64,000 nt of DNA from Planctomycetota bacterium (GTDB lineage Bacteria; Planctomycetota; PLA2; JAEUHO01). A model generated the notes under the pieces. That model had not been told where the DNA came from. It was given only the letters and a program-made list of their open reading frames with translations, and did not search any database. The position numbers and the translations under genes were made by a program. The stretch spans positions 124,001 through 188,000 of the forward strand of contig JACKGW010000001.1 of the NCBI GenBank assembly GCA_020631815.1, in the 5' to 3' direction. Shown here piece by piece: positions 19,401-27,972 of this stretch. Numbering within the stretch: position 1 is the first letter of the stretch; every line of letters begins with the position of its first letter.

Positions 19401-19454
19401 GCCGCGCGGCGTGCCACGAGCGCGTCGGGTGTGAAGGGGGAGGTCGAGGCATGA
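16440..19454 (+). CDS. Hybrid sensor histidine kinase 1 (multi-PAS, with receiver)
   Basis: Membrane sensor kinase of 1004 residues. It has two membrane segments (about 28-50 and 197-218) framing a periplasmic helical domain, then three PAS domains (about 230-345, 355-475 and 487-600; YQQMFEQINVPKLL, RFRTLAENVPGVTYLC, LRSIADGVVSTNTQG), a HisKA H-box KLESVGVLAGGIAHDFNN (His about 631), HATPase motifs NQVLHNLVLNAAQAMP and DEGCGIPEDALKRIFDPYF with GTGLGLATSY, and a C-terminal receiver (VLLMDDEATVRDVGG, VIMDLTVPGAMGG, ILRKPYTK). It overlaps the next kinase by ATGA. An earlier in-frame ATG (16344) would add a low-complexity leader. The signal is unknown. Confidence 0.95.
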   Translation: MFRHPKPHRGGRVRPTALRPSGRSTYPGLWSVVGGCVLLALLCVHFVSLVGARQDRLAQVASWWRDARQQRALMEDIVQWAEGRGELDELLARHGATNLDVLRDPPLLARAPLVYAAHRSLMDRWRDRGRGLADDLASYRAQVGQDGPPLSLLVAKIEDHAKTLRETLVEAQQAAAVLLTQRAEELAQGRALLDGIALIAVLSTALFGLLLVRARSQRRALDASTQALSAFEERYQQMFEQINVPKLLVDPVVGHIVDANRAACAFYGGTLDDLRSLHVTELYAHGPGPSRGSLLAMPSHDEASTTLAQHRLLSGATRDVEVQSAPIRVGTRTLIYSIVRDVTERQRAEVAMRESEARFRTLAENVPGVTYLCRNDGDRFAMLYLNRQVVTLTGIDASEFLGERVWFHDLYHPADAEGVVAEVEDALRHRRPYFLGYRLRHADGAYRWVEEHGQGVYDEHGALRYLQGTLFDVTGRRRAKEALAAEKDRLGVTLRSIADGVVSTNTQGVVEMINEAAERLLGAPARDIVGRPLEACWPVVDDEGRTADAPPLQRWLGAETGTSDTMTVSFRGADQGPTLVHVTGAPIRSLEGQTVGAVVILRDVTEQQRRELEMQRAAKLESVGVLAGGIAHDFNNILAGVIGNLSLARMDVAAESEAAYSLKQAQEAAIRAQNLTRQLLTFAKGGAPMKRLTRLDELIRDTAAFALRGSNVRCEPQIVEGLAAAEVDEGQINQVLHNLVLNAAQAMPDGGVLHVEAHNVLLGAESGLPVKPGLYLEIRVADEGCGIPEDALKRIFDPYFTTKREGTGLGLATSYSIVRRHGGCIAVSSTVGVGTTFCVYLPASDRPLLDAASADPKALDVPAGGGRVLLMDDEATVRDVGGRMLQALGLEPAFAVDGEQALDLYAQAQAAGRPFEVVIMDLTVPGAMGGREATARLLEQDPHARIVVSSGYSNDPVMSDPARYGFTGILRKPYTKDDLNVVVVEQLAARRATSASGVKGEVEA

Positions 19455-22363
19455 CCCGCAACGGTCGATCCTCGAGGTGGACGTCCGGCGAGCACGTCAT
19501 CACGACGCTCAAGGCTCTGGCCATCGTGGCCGTGGTCGGGCTCGCGGTCCACCTCACCGAACAGCGCGGCTCTGCCGCCGACGAGTTCGACGACGCGTGG
19601 CAGTGGGCGCAGTCGCTCCAAGTCCACATCGACGTCGTGGACGGGCGCATCGCCGCCTGGCGGACAGGTCACCGTCCCCAGGACGCGGCCCGCCTGATCG
19701 AGGCTCTCGAGGCCAGCGACCTGCGCGCCTCCAGCCCCCTGCGCGTGGTCTGGTACCAAGACCGCCTCCGCCACTGGGAGGGCGACATCGCCCGAGCCCA
19801 GGCGGCCATCCAGCGCGCTACCACGGAAGAGTCGGACGATCCCGCGGCTGCACGCAAGGAGCTCGACGAGCTACGGCGCGGCCTGGCCAGCGTGCGTGCG
19901 GGGGCCCACGAGCTCGTCGGGTCGCGCACCGAGAAGCTGGCCGCGGCCTACCAGGGCACGGAGATCCTCGGCCTGGCCGTGCTGGCCGCGCTCGCGGCCC
20001 TGCTCGTGATCGGCTTCCTGCGTCGCCACCGGCGTACGCGTGTCGTGCGACGCGAGGCGGCCCCTGGCAACGTGATCGAGGGCCTCGAGCGTGTCATCGC
20101 GCAGCTGCCGTCGCCGCTCCTGCTGTTGGAGCCGGCCACCGGCCGCGTACGACTGGCCAATCCGACCGCGATCGAGCACCTGGGACTCGTGCGCAAGGAC
20201 GTGATTGGTCAGCCCTTCGCGGACGCGCTGGCGCCGACGGCCAGTGGTTCGGCGCCTCGCTTCCAAGCCACGGATGCGGAGAGCAGCAGCGCGGTCGTGG
20301 GCTTGCGAAGCGCGCGAGCGCCCGAGCGACGCGTGCTCGTGCACACGACGCCCATCCGCTTCGACGGGCGCTCGTGGTTGTGGGCGCAGCTCGACTCGCT
20401 CTCCGGCGGCGCCGCCCGTGAGGCGATCACCGAGAGCCGCTCGCAGTTCCGTCTGCTGGCCGAGTCGATCCCGGGCGCCGCCTACCTGCTCACGCGACGC
20501 GGCGAGGAGTGGACCGTCGCGTTCATGGGTCAGGGTGTGCACACCCTCACGGGCTTGGACCCGCAGGTGTTCACGCGCGGTCGTCGCGAGCTCGACGAGC
20601 GCATCCATCCCACCGACCGACCGGGCGTGGACGAGGAAATCTCCACGGCCTTGGAGGAGGGTCGCCCCTGGTTCGTCACCTACCGCTTGCAGCACCTCGA
20701 CGGTAGCGAGCGCTGGGTCGAGGAGTACGGGCAGGGTGTCCGCGACACGCGTGGCGTCGTGCGCTATCTCCAGGGCACGTTGTTCGACGTCACGCGCCGC
20801 CGCGAGACGCAGGACGAGCTCAAGGCCGAGCGCGAGCGCGGCGAGATCATGCTGCGGAGCATCACGGACGCCGTGATCGGTCTGGACGCCCAGGGACGCG
20901 TCCAGCAGATGAACGAAGCCGCCGTGCAGCTGCTGGGCGTGACGGAACGGGCGGCGCGCGGTCGACCTCTCGAGTCCGTCGCCAGCTTCGAGTCGGCCAG
21001 TGGTGCGACACCGTTCAAGGGCGTTGCGGCGTGGGTCCGTCCCGATGGCGGCGGCCGCGGCAGCGAAGTCCAGCTCGTCACGCGCGATCGCGGCGTCCGC
21101 CAGATCGTGGTGGCAGGCGCCCCCTTGCGCGGGCCCAACGGCGAAGAAGTCGGCGTGGTGGTCGTGCTGCGCGACATCACGGACCACATGCGCCGCGAAG
21201 AGGAGCTCTTGCGCGCCGCCAAGCTGGAGTCGGTCGGCGTGCTGGCGGGCGGCATCGCCCACGACTTCAACAACATCCTCGCCGGGATCATCGGCAACTT
21301 GTCGCTCGCACGCATGGACGTCGAGGCGGAGTCCGACACGGGCTACAGCCTGCAGCAGGCCCTGGATGCGGCCGTGCGGGCCCAGGACCTGACGCGACAG
21401 CTCCTCACGTTCGCCAAGGGCGGTGCGCCGCTGCGTCGACCTGTCGTGCTGACGAAGGGCTTGTTGGAGACCGTGGCGTTCGCACTGCGCGGCTCGAACG
21501 TGCGCTGCACGCCCGACGTGGCGCCTGACCTGGCCGCCGTCGAGGCCGACCAGGGGCAGATCCTGCAGGTGCTCCAGAACCTCGTCATCAACGCGACGCA
21601 GGCGATGCCCGAGGGCGGCGACCTGATCGTGAAGGCGACCACCACCAGCGTCGTGGCGGGTGACGGAACGCCGATCGACCCGGGGCGCTATGTCGAGATC
21701 GTCGTTGCGGACCAAGGTTGCGGCATTCCGCCCGAGGCCCTGCAGCGCATCTTCGACCCCTACTTCATGACGAAGCAGGAAGGCACGGGCCTTGGCCTGG
21801 CTACGTCGTACGCGATCGTGCGACGCCACGGCGGTTCCATCCTGGTGGACAGCCACGTGGACGTCGGAACGACCTTCCGCGTCTTCCTGCCCGCCTGCAA
21901 GGCCGAGCTACCGCAGCCGGAGGAGGTCCTCGACCGTCTGCTGCGTGCGCGGCAGGGAACCGGTCGGATCCTCGTCATGGACGACGAAGCGACGGTCCGC
22001 GACGTCTGCAGCCGCATGTTGAAGAGCCTCGGCTACCGGCCGTCGACGGCCGAGAACGGACAGCAGGCACTCGAGCTGTATGCCCACGCCATGGGCAAGA
22101 AGCAGCCGTTCGACCTCGTCATCATGGACCTGAGCATCCCCGATGGGATGGGCGGGGCCGAGGCCACGCGGCGGCTGCTCGAGCTCGATGCGGAGGCGTG
22201 CATCATCGCCTCCAGCGGCCACTACGAGGACCCGGTGCTGCTCCAGCCGGAGGAGCACGGCTTCCGCGGCGTGCTCGACAAGCCGTACCGCCAAGAAGAC
22301 CTCGGCGCGATGCTCCGCGAGCACCTCGGGCGCGCGCCGACGGCGAACCCCAGCGCCACGTAG
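19451..22363 (+). CDS. Hybrid sensor histidine kinase 2 (tandem paralogue)
   Basis: The 970-residue product is a paralogue of the preceding kinase with the same architecture: membrane segments at about 17-37 and 170-193, a periplasmic helical domain, three PAS domains (about 210-325, 327-453 and 463-580), H-box KLESVGVLAGGIAHDFNN (His about 604), HATPase (LQNLVINATQAMPEGG, DQGCGIPPEALQRIFDPYF) and a receiver (ILVMDDEATVRDVCSRML, VIMDLSIPDGMGG, VLDKPYRQED). The cytoplasmic halves are nearly alignable end to end, whereas the periplasmic domains differ, so each probably senses a different cue. The 4-base overlap means co-expression and allows heterodimers or cross-phosphorylation. Confidence 0.95.
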   Translation: MTRNGRSSRWTSGEHVITTLKALAIVAVVGLAVHLTEQRGSAADEFDDAWQWAQSLQVHIDVVDGRIAAWRTGHRPQDAARLIEALEASDLRASSPLRVVWYQDRLRHWEGDIARAQAAIQRATTEESDDPAAARKELDELRRGLASVRAGAHELVGSRTEKLAAAYQGTEILGLAVLAALAALLVIGFLRRHRRTRVVRREAAPGNVIEGLERVIAQLPSPLLLLEPATGRVRLANPTAIEHLGLVRKDVIGQPFADALAPTASGSAPRFQATDAESSSAVVGLRSARAPERRVLVHTTPIRFDGRSWLWAQLDSLSGGAAREAITESRSQFRLLAESIPGAAYLLTRRGEEWTVAFMGQGVHTLTGLDPQVFTRGRRELDERIHPTDRPGVDEEISTALEEGRPWFVTYRLQHLDGSERWVEEYGQGVRDTRGVVRYLQGTLFDVTRRRETQDELKAERERGEIMLRSITDAVIGLDAQGRVQQMNEAAVQLLGVTERAARGRPLESVASFESASGATPFKGVAAWVRPDGGGRGSEVQLVTRDRGVRQIVVAGAPLRGPNGEEVGVVVVLRDITDHMRREEELLRAAKLESVGVLAGGIAHDFNNILAGIIGNLSLARMDVEAESDTGYSLQQALDAAVRAQDLTRQLLTFAKGGAPLRRPVVLTKGLLETVAFALRGSNVRCTPDVAPDLAAVEADQGQILQVLQNLVINATQAMPEGGDLIVKATTTSVVAGDGTPIDPGRYVEIVVADQGCGIPPEALQRIFDPYFMTKQEGTGLGLATSYAIVRRHGGSILVDSHVDVGTTFRVFLPACKAELPQPEEVLDRLLRARQGTGRILVMDDEATVRDVCSRMLKSLGYRPSTAENGQQALELYAHAMGKKQPFDLVIMDLSIPDGMGGAEATRRLLELDAEACIIASSGHYEDPVLLQPEEHGFRGVLDKPYRQEDLGAMLREHLGRAPTANPSAT

Positions 22364-22372
22364 CCGGCTACG
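22359..22372. terminator. Palindrome spanning two convergent stop codons
   Basis: CGTAGCCGGCTACG is a perfect 14-base palindrome. It contains the TAG of kinase 2 (22361-22363) on the plus strand and the TAG of the threonine dehydrogenase (22370-22368) on the minus strand. It may act as a short bidirectional hairpin. No T-run follows. Confidence 0.35.
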
Positions 22373-23306
22373 GGACGCTCGCAGGCTCCCGCAGCTTCGC
22401 GAGCAGGTCGTCGCTCATCGAGGCCAGGTCGTACTCGTGCGACCAGCCCCAGTCCTTCCGCGCGTTGCTGTCGTCGAGCACCGACGGCCACGAGTCGAGG
22501 ATCGCTTGGCGTCGCGGGTCGCTGCGGAACGTCAGGCGTACGCCGGGGATCCGCTCGCGTACGGCGTCGGCGATCTCGGCGGCTGTGGGGCTGATCGCCG
22601 CGATGTTGTAGATGCTGCGCCCCAGCGACGCGCGCGGCGCGTCGGACAGCTCCAGCACTGCGCGAACGGCGTCCGGCATGTACATGAAGGGGATCTGGCT
22701 CTCCGGCGTCACGAAGGCCTCGTAGAACCCGTCGCGCAGACCGTTGACGTACATGAACAGCGCGTAGTCGCTCGTGCCGCCGCCCGGCTCGGCCGCGCTG
22801 ATCAACCCGGGGAAGCGCACGCCGCGGAAGTCCACGCCGTACGTGCGCTGGTACCACTCGCCCAGCAGCTCGCCACCGACCTTGGTCAGACCGTACATGG
22901 TCGTGGGTCGCAGCGAGACGTCGTCGCCGACGGGCGGTTCCAAGCCGGGACCGAACGCGGCGATGGTGCTGGTGAAGAAGACCTGGCCGACGTCGAAGAG
23001 ACGCGCGGCCTCGAGCACGTTGCGCGTGCCCTCCATGTTGACGGCCCACGCACGATGCGGAACGCGCTCGCCCGTCGCCGACAAGATCGCGGCCAGGTGG
23101 AACAGGCGATCCGGGCGCGCGGCCTTGACCGCGTCGAAGACCTCCCCCGCCATCGTCACGTCGCCGCGCACCCAGCGCACCTCGGAGGGGCAGGTCGCCG
23201 GCTGCGGAGCCAAGTCGAAGACGGTGACGCTGTCGCCGCGGGCGACGAGGCGCGGAAGCAGGTCGGCGCCGATCTGGCCGCCCGCACCGGTGACGAGGAT
23301 CTTCAT
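22368..23306 (-). CDS. tdh: L-threonine 3-dehydrogenase, SDR/epimerase type
   Basis: NAD-dependent oxidation of L-threonine to 2-amino-3-ketobutyrate. The 312-residue product starts MKILVTGAGGQIGADLLPRL (NAD-binding GxxGxxG), has the catalytic pair in TTMYGLTKVGGELLG and motifs seen in characterised SDR-type threonine dehydrogenases: RFPGLISAAEPGGGTSDYA, IPFMYMPDAVRAVLEL, IYNIAAISPTAAEIA and DSWPSVLDDSNARKDWGW. This is the extended-SDR enzyme, unrelated to the zinc Tdh of E. coli. A TACCCT hexamer lies 7 bases before the start. The kbl ligase that usually completes the pathway is not adjacent. A LysR regulator lies upstream on the same strand. Confidence 0.88.
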   Translation of the reverse strand: MKILVTGAGGQIGADLLPRLVARGDSVTVFDLAPQPATCPSEVRWVRGDVTMAGEVFDAVKAARPDRLFHLAAILSATGERVPHRAWAVNMEGTRNVLEAARLFDVGQVFFTSTIAAFGPGLEPPVGDDVSLRPTTMYGLTKVGGELLGEWYQRTYGVDFRGVRFPGLISAAEPGGGTSDYALFMYVNGLRDGFYEAFVTPESQIPFMYMPDAVRAVLELSDAPRASLGRSIYNIAAISPTAAEIADAVRERIPGVRLTFRSDPRRQAILDSWPSVLDDSNARKDWGWSHEYDLASMSDDLLAKLREPASVP

Positions 23307-23313
23307 GGCTGGG

Positions 23314-23319
23314 AGGGTA
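23314..23319 (-). promoter_or_regulatory. Candidate -10 hexamer TACCCT for tdh
   Basis: On the minus strand TACCCT lies 7 bases before the tdh ATG with no Shine-Dalgarno between, a leaderless-type arrangement in the 67-base gap after the LysR gene. Confidence 0.35.
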
Positions 23320-23373
23320 CGTCCGCGGCGGCGGGTGCCCGAACTGCGGCGCGACCCCCGTCGGCGTGCGCCG

Positions 23374-24276
23374 TCAGGACGCGCTCGGACCGCCGTCCAG
23401 GAGGTGGCGGGCCATCAGCTCGAGCAGCGCCGTCGTCAGCGGGCCGGGCGCACGGTCCTTGCGGCGGACGACCACGATGCGCCGCGCGGGCAGGCCGGGC
23501 AGGTCGCGGACCACCAACCGCTTGAGGTCGGCGGGGCCGAGCGCCATCTCCGGCACGATCGACCACCCGAGGCCTTCGCGCACGTAGCGCTTCACCACTT
23601 CGAGATTGCCGCTCTCCATGACGCAGCGCGGCTCGACGCCGACCTCGCGCAGCGCGCGGTCGATCACGGCGCGTGTCTCGGCGGGTCGAGCGAGCAGCAC
23701 GGCAGCGCGACCCTCGAGGTCCTCGCGGCTGACCGCCTCACGCTCGGCCAAGGGATGGCGTCGCGGGAGGACGAGTCGCAGCGGGTCCTGCCGCAGGGTG
23801 CGTGACCACAGCTCGGGGTCCAGGCGCGGAGGACGCGTGACGATGCCGACGTCGGCCTCGCGTCGGAGAACCCGCTCGAGGATCTCCTGCGAGCCGTGGT
23901 TGAGGATGGCGACCTCGGCCTTGGGCCACGCGCGACGGAAGGCCTTGAGCACAGGCGGCAGGAGATGCAGCGCCACGGTGTCGCCGCAGGCGAGGACCAC
24001 CGTGCCGCGGTCCGGCGCCGAGCGCTGGTGGATCGCCCGGCGACCGTCCTCGAGGGCGGCGAACGCACGATCGGCCGCCTCCAGGAGCGCCTCGCCTTCC
24101 GGCGTCAGGCGCACGCCCTTGCCGTCGCGTTCCATCAGGCGCGCGCCCAGCTCCTGCTCGAGGGCCTTGATGTGCAGGCTGATCGCGGGCTGCGTCATGT
24201 GCAGCCGCTTCGCCGCCGCCGTGAAGGAGCCCTCACGCACGACGTGGCGGAACGAGTCCAGCTGTCGGAGATCCAT
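23374..24276 (-). CDS. LysR-family transcriptional regulator
   Basis: DNA-binding regulator of 300 residues. The N-terminal winged helix-turn-helix is MDLRQLDSFRHVVREGSFTAA..LHMTQPAISLHIKALEQELG, followed by a linker helix and a periplasmic-binding-like effector domain (TVVLACGDTVALHLLPPVL, DVGIVTRPPRLDPELW, YVREGLGWSIVPEMAL). The effector domain resembles the CysL/CysB-like group. It sits 67 bases upstream of tdh on the same strand, unlike the classic divergent LysR layout, so control of tdh is possible but not shown. The ATG at 24276 begins the conserved MDLRQL start; a longer frame has no homology. Confidence 0.93.
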   Translation of the reverse strand: MDLRQLDSFRHVVREGSFTAAAKRLHMTQPAISLHIKALEQELGARLMERDGKGVRLTPEGEALLEAADRAFAALEDGRRAIHQRSAPDRGTVVLACGDTVALHLLPPVLKAFRRAWPKAEVAILNHGSQEILERVLRREADVGIVTRPPRLDPELWSRTLRQDPLRLVLPRRHPLAEREAVSREDLEGRAAVLLARPAETRAVIDRALREVGVEPRCVMESGNLEVVKRYVREGLGWSIVPEMALGPADLKRLVVRDLPGLPARRIVVVRRKDRAPGPLTTALLELMARHLLDGGPSAS

Positions 24277-24319
24277 CGGCGCCCATCCTGCGGCGTGGTG
24301 CCGCCGGCCGCAACGCGGG

Positions 24320-27172
24320 CTACCGCTCTTCGTCCGAGGGCCGGGACGCCGGGGCGTCCGGATCGGGCTCGAGGACCACGCGCGCCTCCGCCTGCCCACC
24401 GGGCGGAATGGTCACGCCAGGCGCCTTGCCCACCAGGCGCCAGCCGGGCTTCATGGGCACCACGGTCCACGTGCCCGGAGGCACCAGCGGCACGTTGGCG
24501 TAGCCCGACCCGTCGGTCGACGTGGCGGCGGCCCAGTCCGCGGGCTGCTGCACGAGGCCGGCCGACGCCATGGCTTGGTAGGACGGCACCCAGGTGCCGC
24601 CACCGGCGCGCTGCAGCGTCACGCGCGCGCCCTCCACGGGGCCGCCTTGCGGGTCGGCGACGCGCACTTCGACCCGGCCCGTGGGCTTGCGGACCAGCTC
24701 GAGCTGCAGCTGCTGCCCCTCGCTGACGCGCACGTCCTCGGACCACTGGGCTCCGCTACGGGTCCAGACCCCGACCAGGTAGCGCCCGGCGCCAAGACCC
24801 TCGATGCGGAAGCGACCCTTGTCGTCCGCGCGTGCGCTGCCGCGGGTCGCACGCTCTTCACGCGTGGAGCCATCGGCTTCCTGCCAGGGCCACGCTTGGA
24901 TCCAAGCGCCCGCGACGGCGTCGGCGGCTTGCGACGTGGGGTCCACGACGCGCCCCTCGATGACGGCCGCGTCGCGCAACGTCAGCTCGACCGGATCGGT
25001 CGTACGCCCGCCGACGACGTCGACCGTTCCGCTGCTCGTGGCGACGCGCCCATCGCGTGTGGTCGCGCGCACGCGCCAACCGCCGGGGTCCACGTCCGGC
25101 AGCTCGATGCGACCGTCCTCCGTGCGCAGCGTGCGGGGGCCCGCGGCGGCGATCCCGCCTCCCCCCTGGCTGCTGTCCATGGCAGTTCGGCCCTCGGGCG
25201 ACAGCTCGATGGTGACGACACCTTCGAAGGGACGCCCTCCCTCGCGGACGTCCAGCAGCAGGACGCCGCGCGGCTCCATGACCAGCACCACGTCGCTGTC
25301 GCCAGCCTGCACGCGCGCGCCGCCGCCCACCTGCCGCCAGCCCATGCGCGTGGCCGCGAGCCGCCAGCCGCCCTGGGCGAGGCCGGCGATCTCGAACTCG
25401 CCCTCGCCGTCGGTGCGTCCTGCAACCCCCTCGTCGAGCGCGGGGACGACGCGTTGCTCGGGCACGGCCCGTACGTGGACACCGGGAATGGGCGTACCGC
25501 TCGGGTCTTCCACGCGTCCGCGGATCCGCGCGCCATCCACGAGGCGGATCTCCACCGTGGCCACCCCATGGGCCGGCACGGTCACCGGGTCGCCCGGCTC
25601 CGCCACGACGGAGCCGCGTCGTGCTTGCACACGCCACGTCGTGGCCGGCAGCCCGAACATCTCGAAGGCGCCACCCTCGCCGCTCGTGGTGACCAACGAG
25701 GAGCCGTCGCGAGAGAGGGCGCGTGCCAAGAGGCGCGCGGACGGCTCCGAGCCGGCGCCATCGGGCTCGAGACGAATCTCGGCGCCGACCGCCGGTTCCC
25801 CGTGCTCGTCGAGCACCGTCCCGACCAGCGCCCCCGTGGCGGCCAGCTTCACCTCCACGTACGGCGCGGGCGCCAGCTCGTCGCGGGGGACGACGAAGGC
25901 GGCCACGCCGGCGTCACCCGAGCCCGTCGTGGCCCGCACCTGCCAGAAGCTGCCGGGACCTGCGGCGCCGGGCAGCTTCATCACGAAGCTGCCGCGCTCG
26001 TCCGTGCTGCCGCGCACGGGGTCCACGTCGATGGCGCCCGAGGCCGGCCCCAGCTCGAGGAGCGCGCCACCCACGCCGCGTCCGTCGCCGTCGTAGACGC
26101 CGCCGCGTAGCTCGATGGGTGCGCCCCGGCGCAGCGAGATCACGAGATCGCTCTCGTCCGTGGCCGAGCGCGTCAGGACCGTGTCCTGGTATCCGGCGCG
26201 CCGTACGTGCAGCTGCACGCGATCGCGAGGGCCGGCCAGGTCAGGCGCCTCGAAGCGCCCGTCGGCGTCCGTGCTGACGGGAGCGGCAGGCGGCAGCGTG
26301 GGCGCCGTGGGTACGCTCACCTCGACGCTTGCGTCCGTGAGCGGCCGCTCGTCGCGCGCGTCCACGACGCGACCGATCAACACGCCCGCCGCATCGAGGA
26401 CGACCTGCTGCTCGCGTTCCTCGCCGGCCACGACGCCGACCATCGGGTCGGCATGCACCCGGTGGCCCGGATGTGTCACGCGGAGCTGGCCGACGCCGGA
26501 GGGAAGTCCGGCAAGGAGCGCGAAGCCCGTGGCGTCGCTCGTGGCGTCGTAGCTGCCCTCGGGTGTGGTGTACACGGCGCGCGCCTCGGCCACGGGCTGG
26601 TTGGAACCGCCGACGATGTGCAGGCGTAGCGAGCCGGCCGGCGCCATGCGCATCTCGACCCATGCGCCCGGGGCGGGTACGTCGACGAGCGTCGTTGCAT
26701 GGCCAGCGGCTTCGGCCCGCAGCGTGAAGGCGTCGCCTCGGGGAAGCGGGCGCAGCGTGAAGCGACCCGCCTCGTCGCTGCGCGTCTCGAGGAGCGAACG
26801 TCCGACGGGGTGGCCGCGCCGCCTCCACGCGGTCACACGCGGCCGTTCGTGCAAGGTCACCGTGGCCGCCGAGACGGGGTTTCCCCCGGCGTCCACGACC
26901 ACGCCTTCGACCAGCTCCAGGCGCGTTCCCTGGGCCGCATGGCGACGACGCGCTTCGTCCAGCGCCTCGCGATCGCCGGTCAGCGACCCGGCCGAGCTGT
27001 CGGCTCCCGTCAGCGGCCCCTCGCTGTCCGTGGCCGGGCCACCCAGGGGATCCAGGGGGCCTGCCGTGGGGGTCGGGGTCGATCCGCCGCCGCCGAGGAA
27101 CAGCAGCCATAGCGCGCCTCCCACCGCGAGGGCGAGGAGGGGAAGCATCCAGGGAGGGGCGCTGCGTGACAC
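24320..27172 (-). CDS. Large membrane-anchored protein with carboxypeptidase-regulatory-like repeats
   Basis: The 950-residue product has an N-terminal membrane anchor (about residues 9-27, MLPLLALAVGGALWLLFLGGGG) and then a long exported region built of repeated beta-sandwich modules with the pattern V.G.V.D..G.P...A.V........T..DG.F.I.GL..G. Examples are VEGVVVDAGGNPVSAATVTL, LIGRVVDARDERPLTDASVE, LVGTVLDEHGEPAVGAEIRL, IRGRVEDPSGTPIPGVHVRA and IEGRVVDPTSQAADAVAG. Such CarboxypepD_reg domains usually form stalks or binding surfaces. The GTG start 7 bases after the DUF1573 gene stop avoids a shadow extension. No catalytic domain is seen. It is probably co-transcribed with the DUF1573 lipoprotein. 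Confidence 0.85.
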   Translation of the reverse strand: MSRSAPPWMLPLLALAVGGALWLLFLGGGGSTPTPTAGPLDPLGGPATDSEGPLTGADSSAGSLTGDREALDEARRRHAAQGTRLELVEGVVVDAGGNPVSAATVTLHERPRVTAWRRRGHPVGRSLLETRSDEAGRFTLRPLPRGDAFTLRAEAAGHATTLVDVPAPGAWVEMRMAPAGSLRLHIVGGSNQPVAEARAVYTTPEGSYDATSDATGFALLAGLPSGVGQLRVTHPGHRVHADPMVGVVAGEEREQQVVLDAAGVLIGRVVDARDERPLTDASVEVSVPTAPTLPPAAPVSTDADGRFEAPDLAGPRDRVQLHVRRAGYQDTVLTRSATDESDLVISLRRGAPIELRGGVYDGDGRGVGGALLELGPASGAIDVDPVRGSTDERGSFVMKLPGAAGPGSFWQVRATTGSGDAGVAAFVVPRDELAPAPYVEVKLAATGALVGTVLDEHGEPAVGAEIRLEPDGAGSEPSARLLARALSRDGSSLVTTSGEGGAFEMFGLPATTWRVQARRGSVVAEPGDPVTVPAHGVATVEIRLVDGARIRGRVEDPSGTPIPGVHVRAVPEQRVVPALDEGVAGRTDGEGEFEIAGLAQGGWRLAATRMGWRQVGGGARVQAGDSDVVLVMEPRGVLLLDVREGGRPFEGVVTIELSPEGRTAMDSSQGGGGIAAAGPRTLRTEDGRIELPDVDPGGWRVRATTRDGRVATSSGTVDVVGGRTTDPVELTLRDAAVIEGRVVDPTSQAADAVAGAWIQAWPWQEADGSTREERATRGSARADDKGRFRIEGLGAGRYLVGVWTRSGAQWSEDVRVSEGQQLQLELVRKPTGRVEVRVADPQGGPVEGARVTLQRAGGGTWVPSYQAMASAGLVQQPADWAAATSTDGSGYANVPLVPPGTWTVVPMKPGWRLVGKAPGVTIPPGGQAEARVVLEPDPDAPASRPSDEER

Positions 27173-27179
27173 GGGGTGG

Positions 27180-27932
27180 CTACCGGGACGGGGCGTGGAT
27201 CCACGTCCCCAGGACCTGGATGGTTTCTTGGAACTTGGCGATCTGGCCATCCGGGGCCGTGAGGACGAAGTGCACTTGGGCCCCTGCCTTGAACGGGCCA
27301 ATCCTGCGTTGGGCGTCCGCCTTGCGCGCGACCTCCACCAGGATGGCGCCGTCAGGCCCCGGCTCCTTCGCGGTGAACGTCAGGAACGCCGCATCGGCCT
27401 CGAGGGGCACGATCCTCTCGACGGCCAGCGTGTAGCCCTGGGTGGGGCGGAACTCTGCGGACCGCGCGGGCTCGCTGGAACCCTCCACCGGGAGCTGCTC
27501 GAGCCGGATCTGCGTGCCGACCACGTCGACCACCCGCACGATGTCCGCCGTCAGCTTCACGGACACCTTGCTCCCGCCGCCCTCCGTCGTCCGGATCTCG
27601 AGCGACTTCTCCATCACGCCCGCGTCCGTGCGAGCGGAGTCGAAGCGCAGCTGGAGATCCACGTGCTCACCGGGGCCCAGCAGCGTGCGGTAGCCCGCAC
27701 CCAGGGCGAAGCAGGCACAGCTGGGGGTCGCCTGGAACGAGACGTCCGTCGAACCACGGTTGGTCAGACGGATTGTCGCGTGGCGGACCTCACCGTGGCG
27801 AACGCTGCCGAAGTCGATGGACGCAGGCTCGACGACGAGGCCGTCGGCTTCGCTGCCGCAGCCGGCGAGACCCGCGAACAGGGCGGCGGCGAGGAGGGCG
27901 GTCGAGAGGACGACGAGGTTGAGGGGACGCAT
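27180..27932 (-). CDS. DUF1573-domain lipoprotein
   Basis: The 250-residue product has a lipoprotein signal (MRPLNLVVLSTALLAAALFAGLAGC) and a DUF1573 immunoglobulin-like domain at about residues 35-130 (IDFGSVRHGEVRHATIRLTN, DVSFQATPSCACFALG, VDLQLRFDSARTDAGVMEKS, with the paired cysteines CAC). The C-terminal part (YTLAVERIVPLEADAAFLTF, ILVEVARKADAQRRIG) continues as beta strands. DUF1573 proteins are common surface proteins of Planctomycetota and Bacteroidota, of unknown function. GGAG lies 5 bases before the start. It leads into the large repeat protein downstream. Confidence 0.87.
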   Translation of the reverse strand: MRPLNLVVLSTALLAAALFAGLAGCGSEADGLVVEPASIDFGSVRHGEVRHATIRLTNRGSTDVSFQATPSCACFALGAGYRTLLGPGEHVDLQLRFDSARTDAGVMEKSLEIRTTEGGGSKVSVKLTADIVRVVDVVGTQIRLEQLPVEGSSEPARSAEFRPTQGYTLAVERIVPLEADAAFLTFTAKEPGPDGAILVEVARKADAQRRIGPFKAGAQVHFVLTAPDGQIAKFQETIQVLGTWIHAPSR

Positions 27933-27972
27933 TCCGACTCCGGAGGGATCGCGCGTCGGAAGCGCCGGTTGC

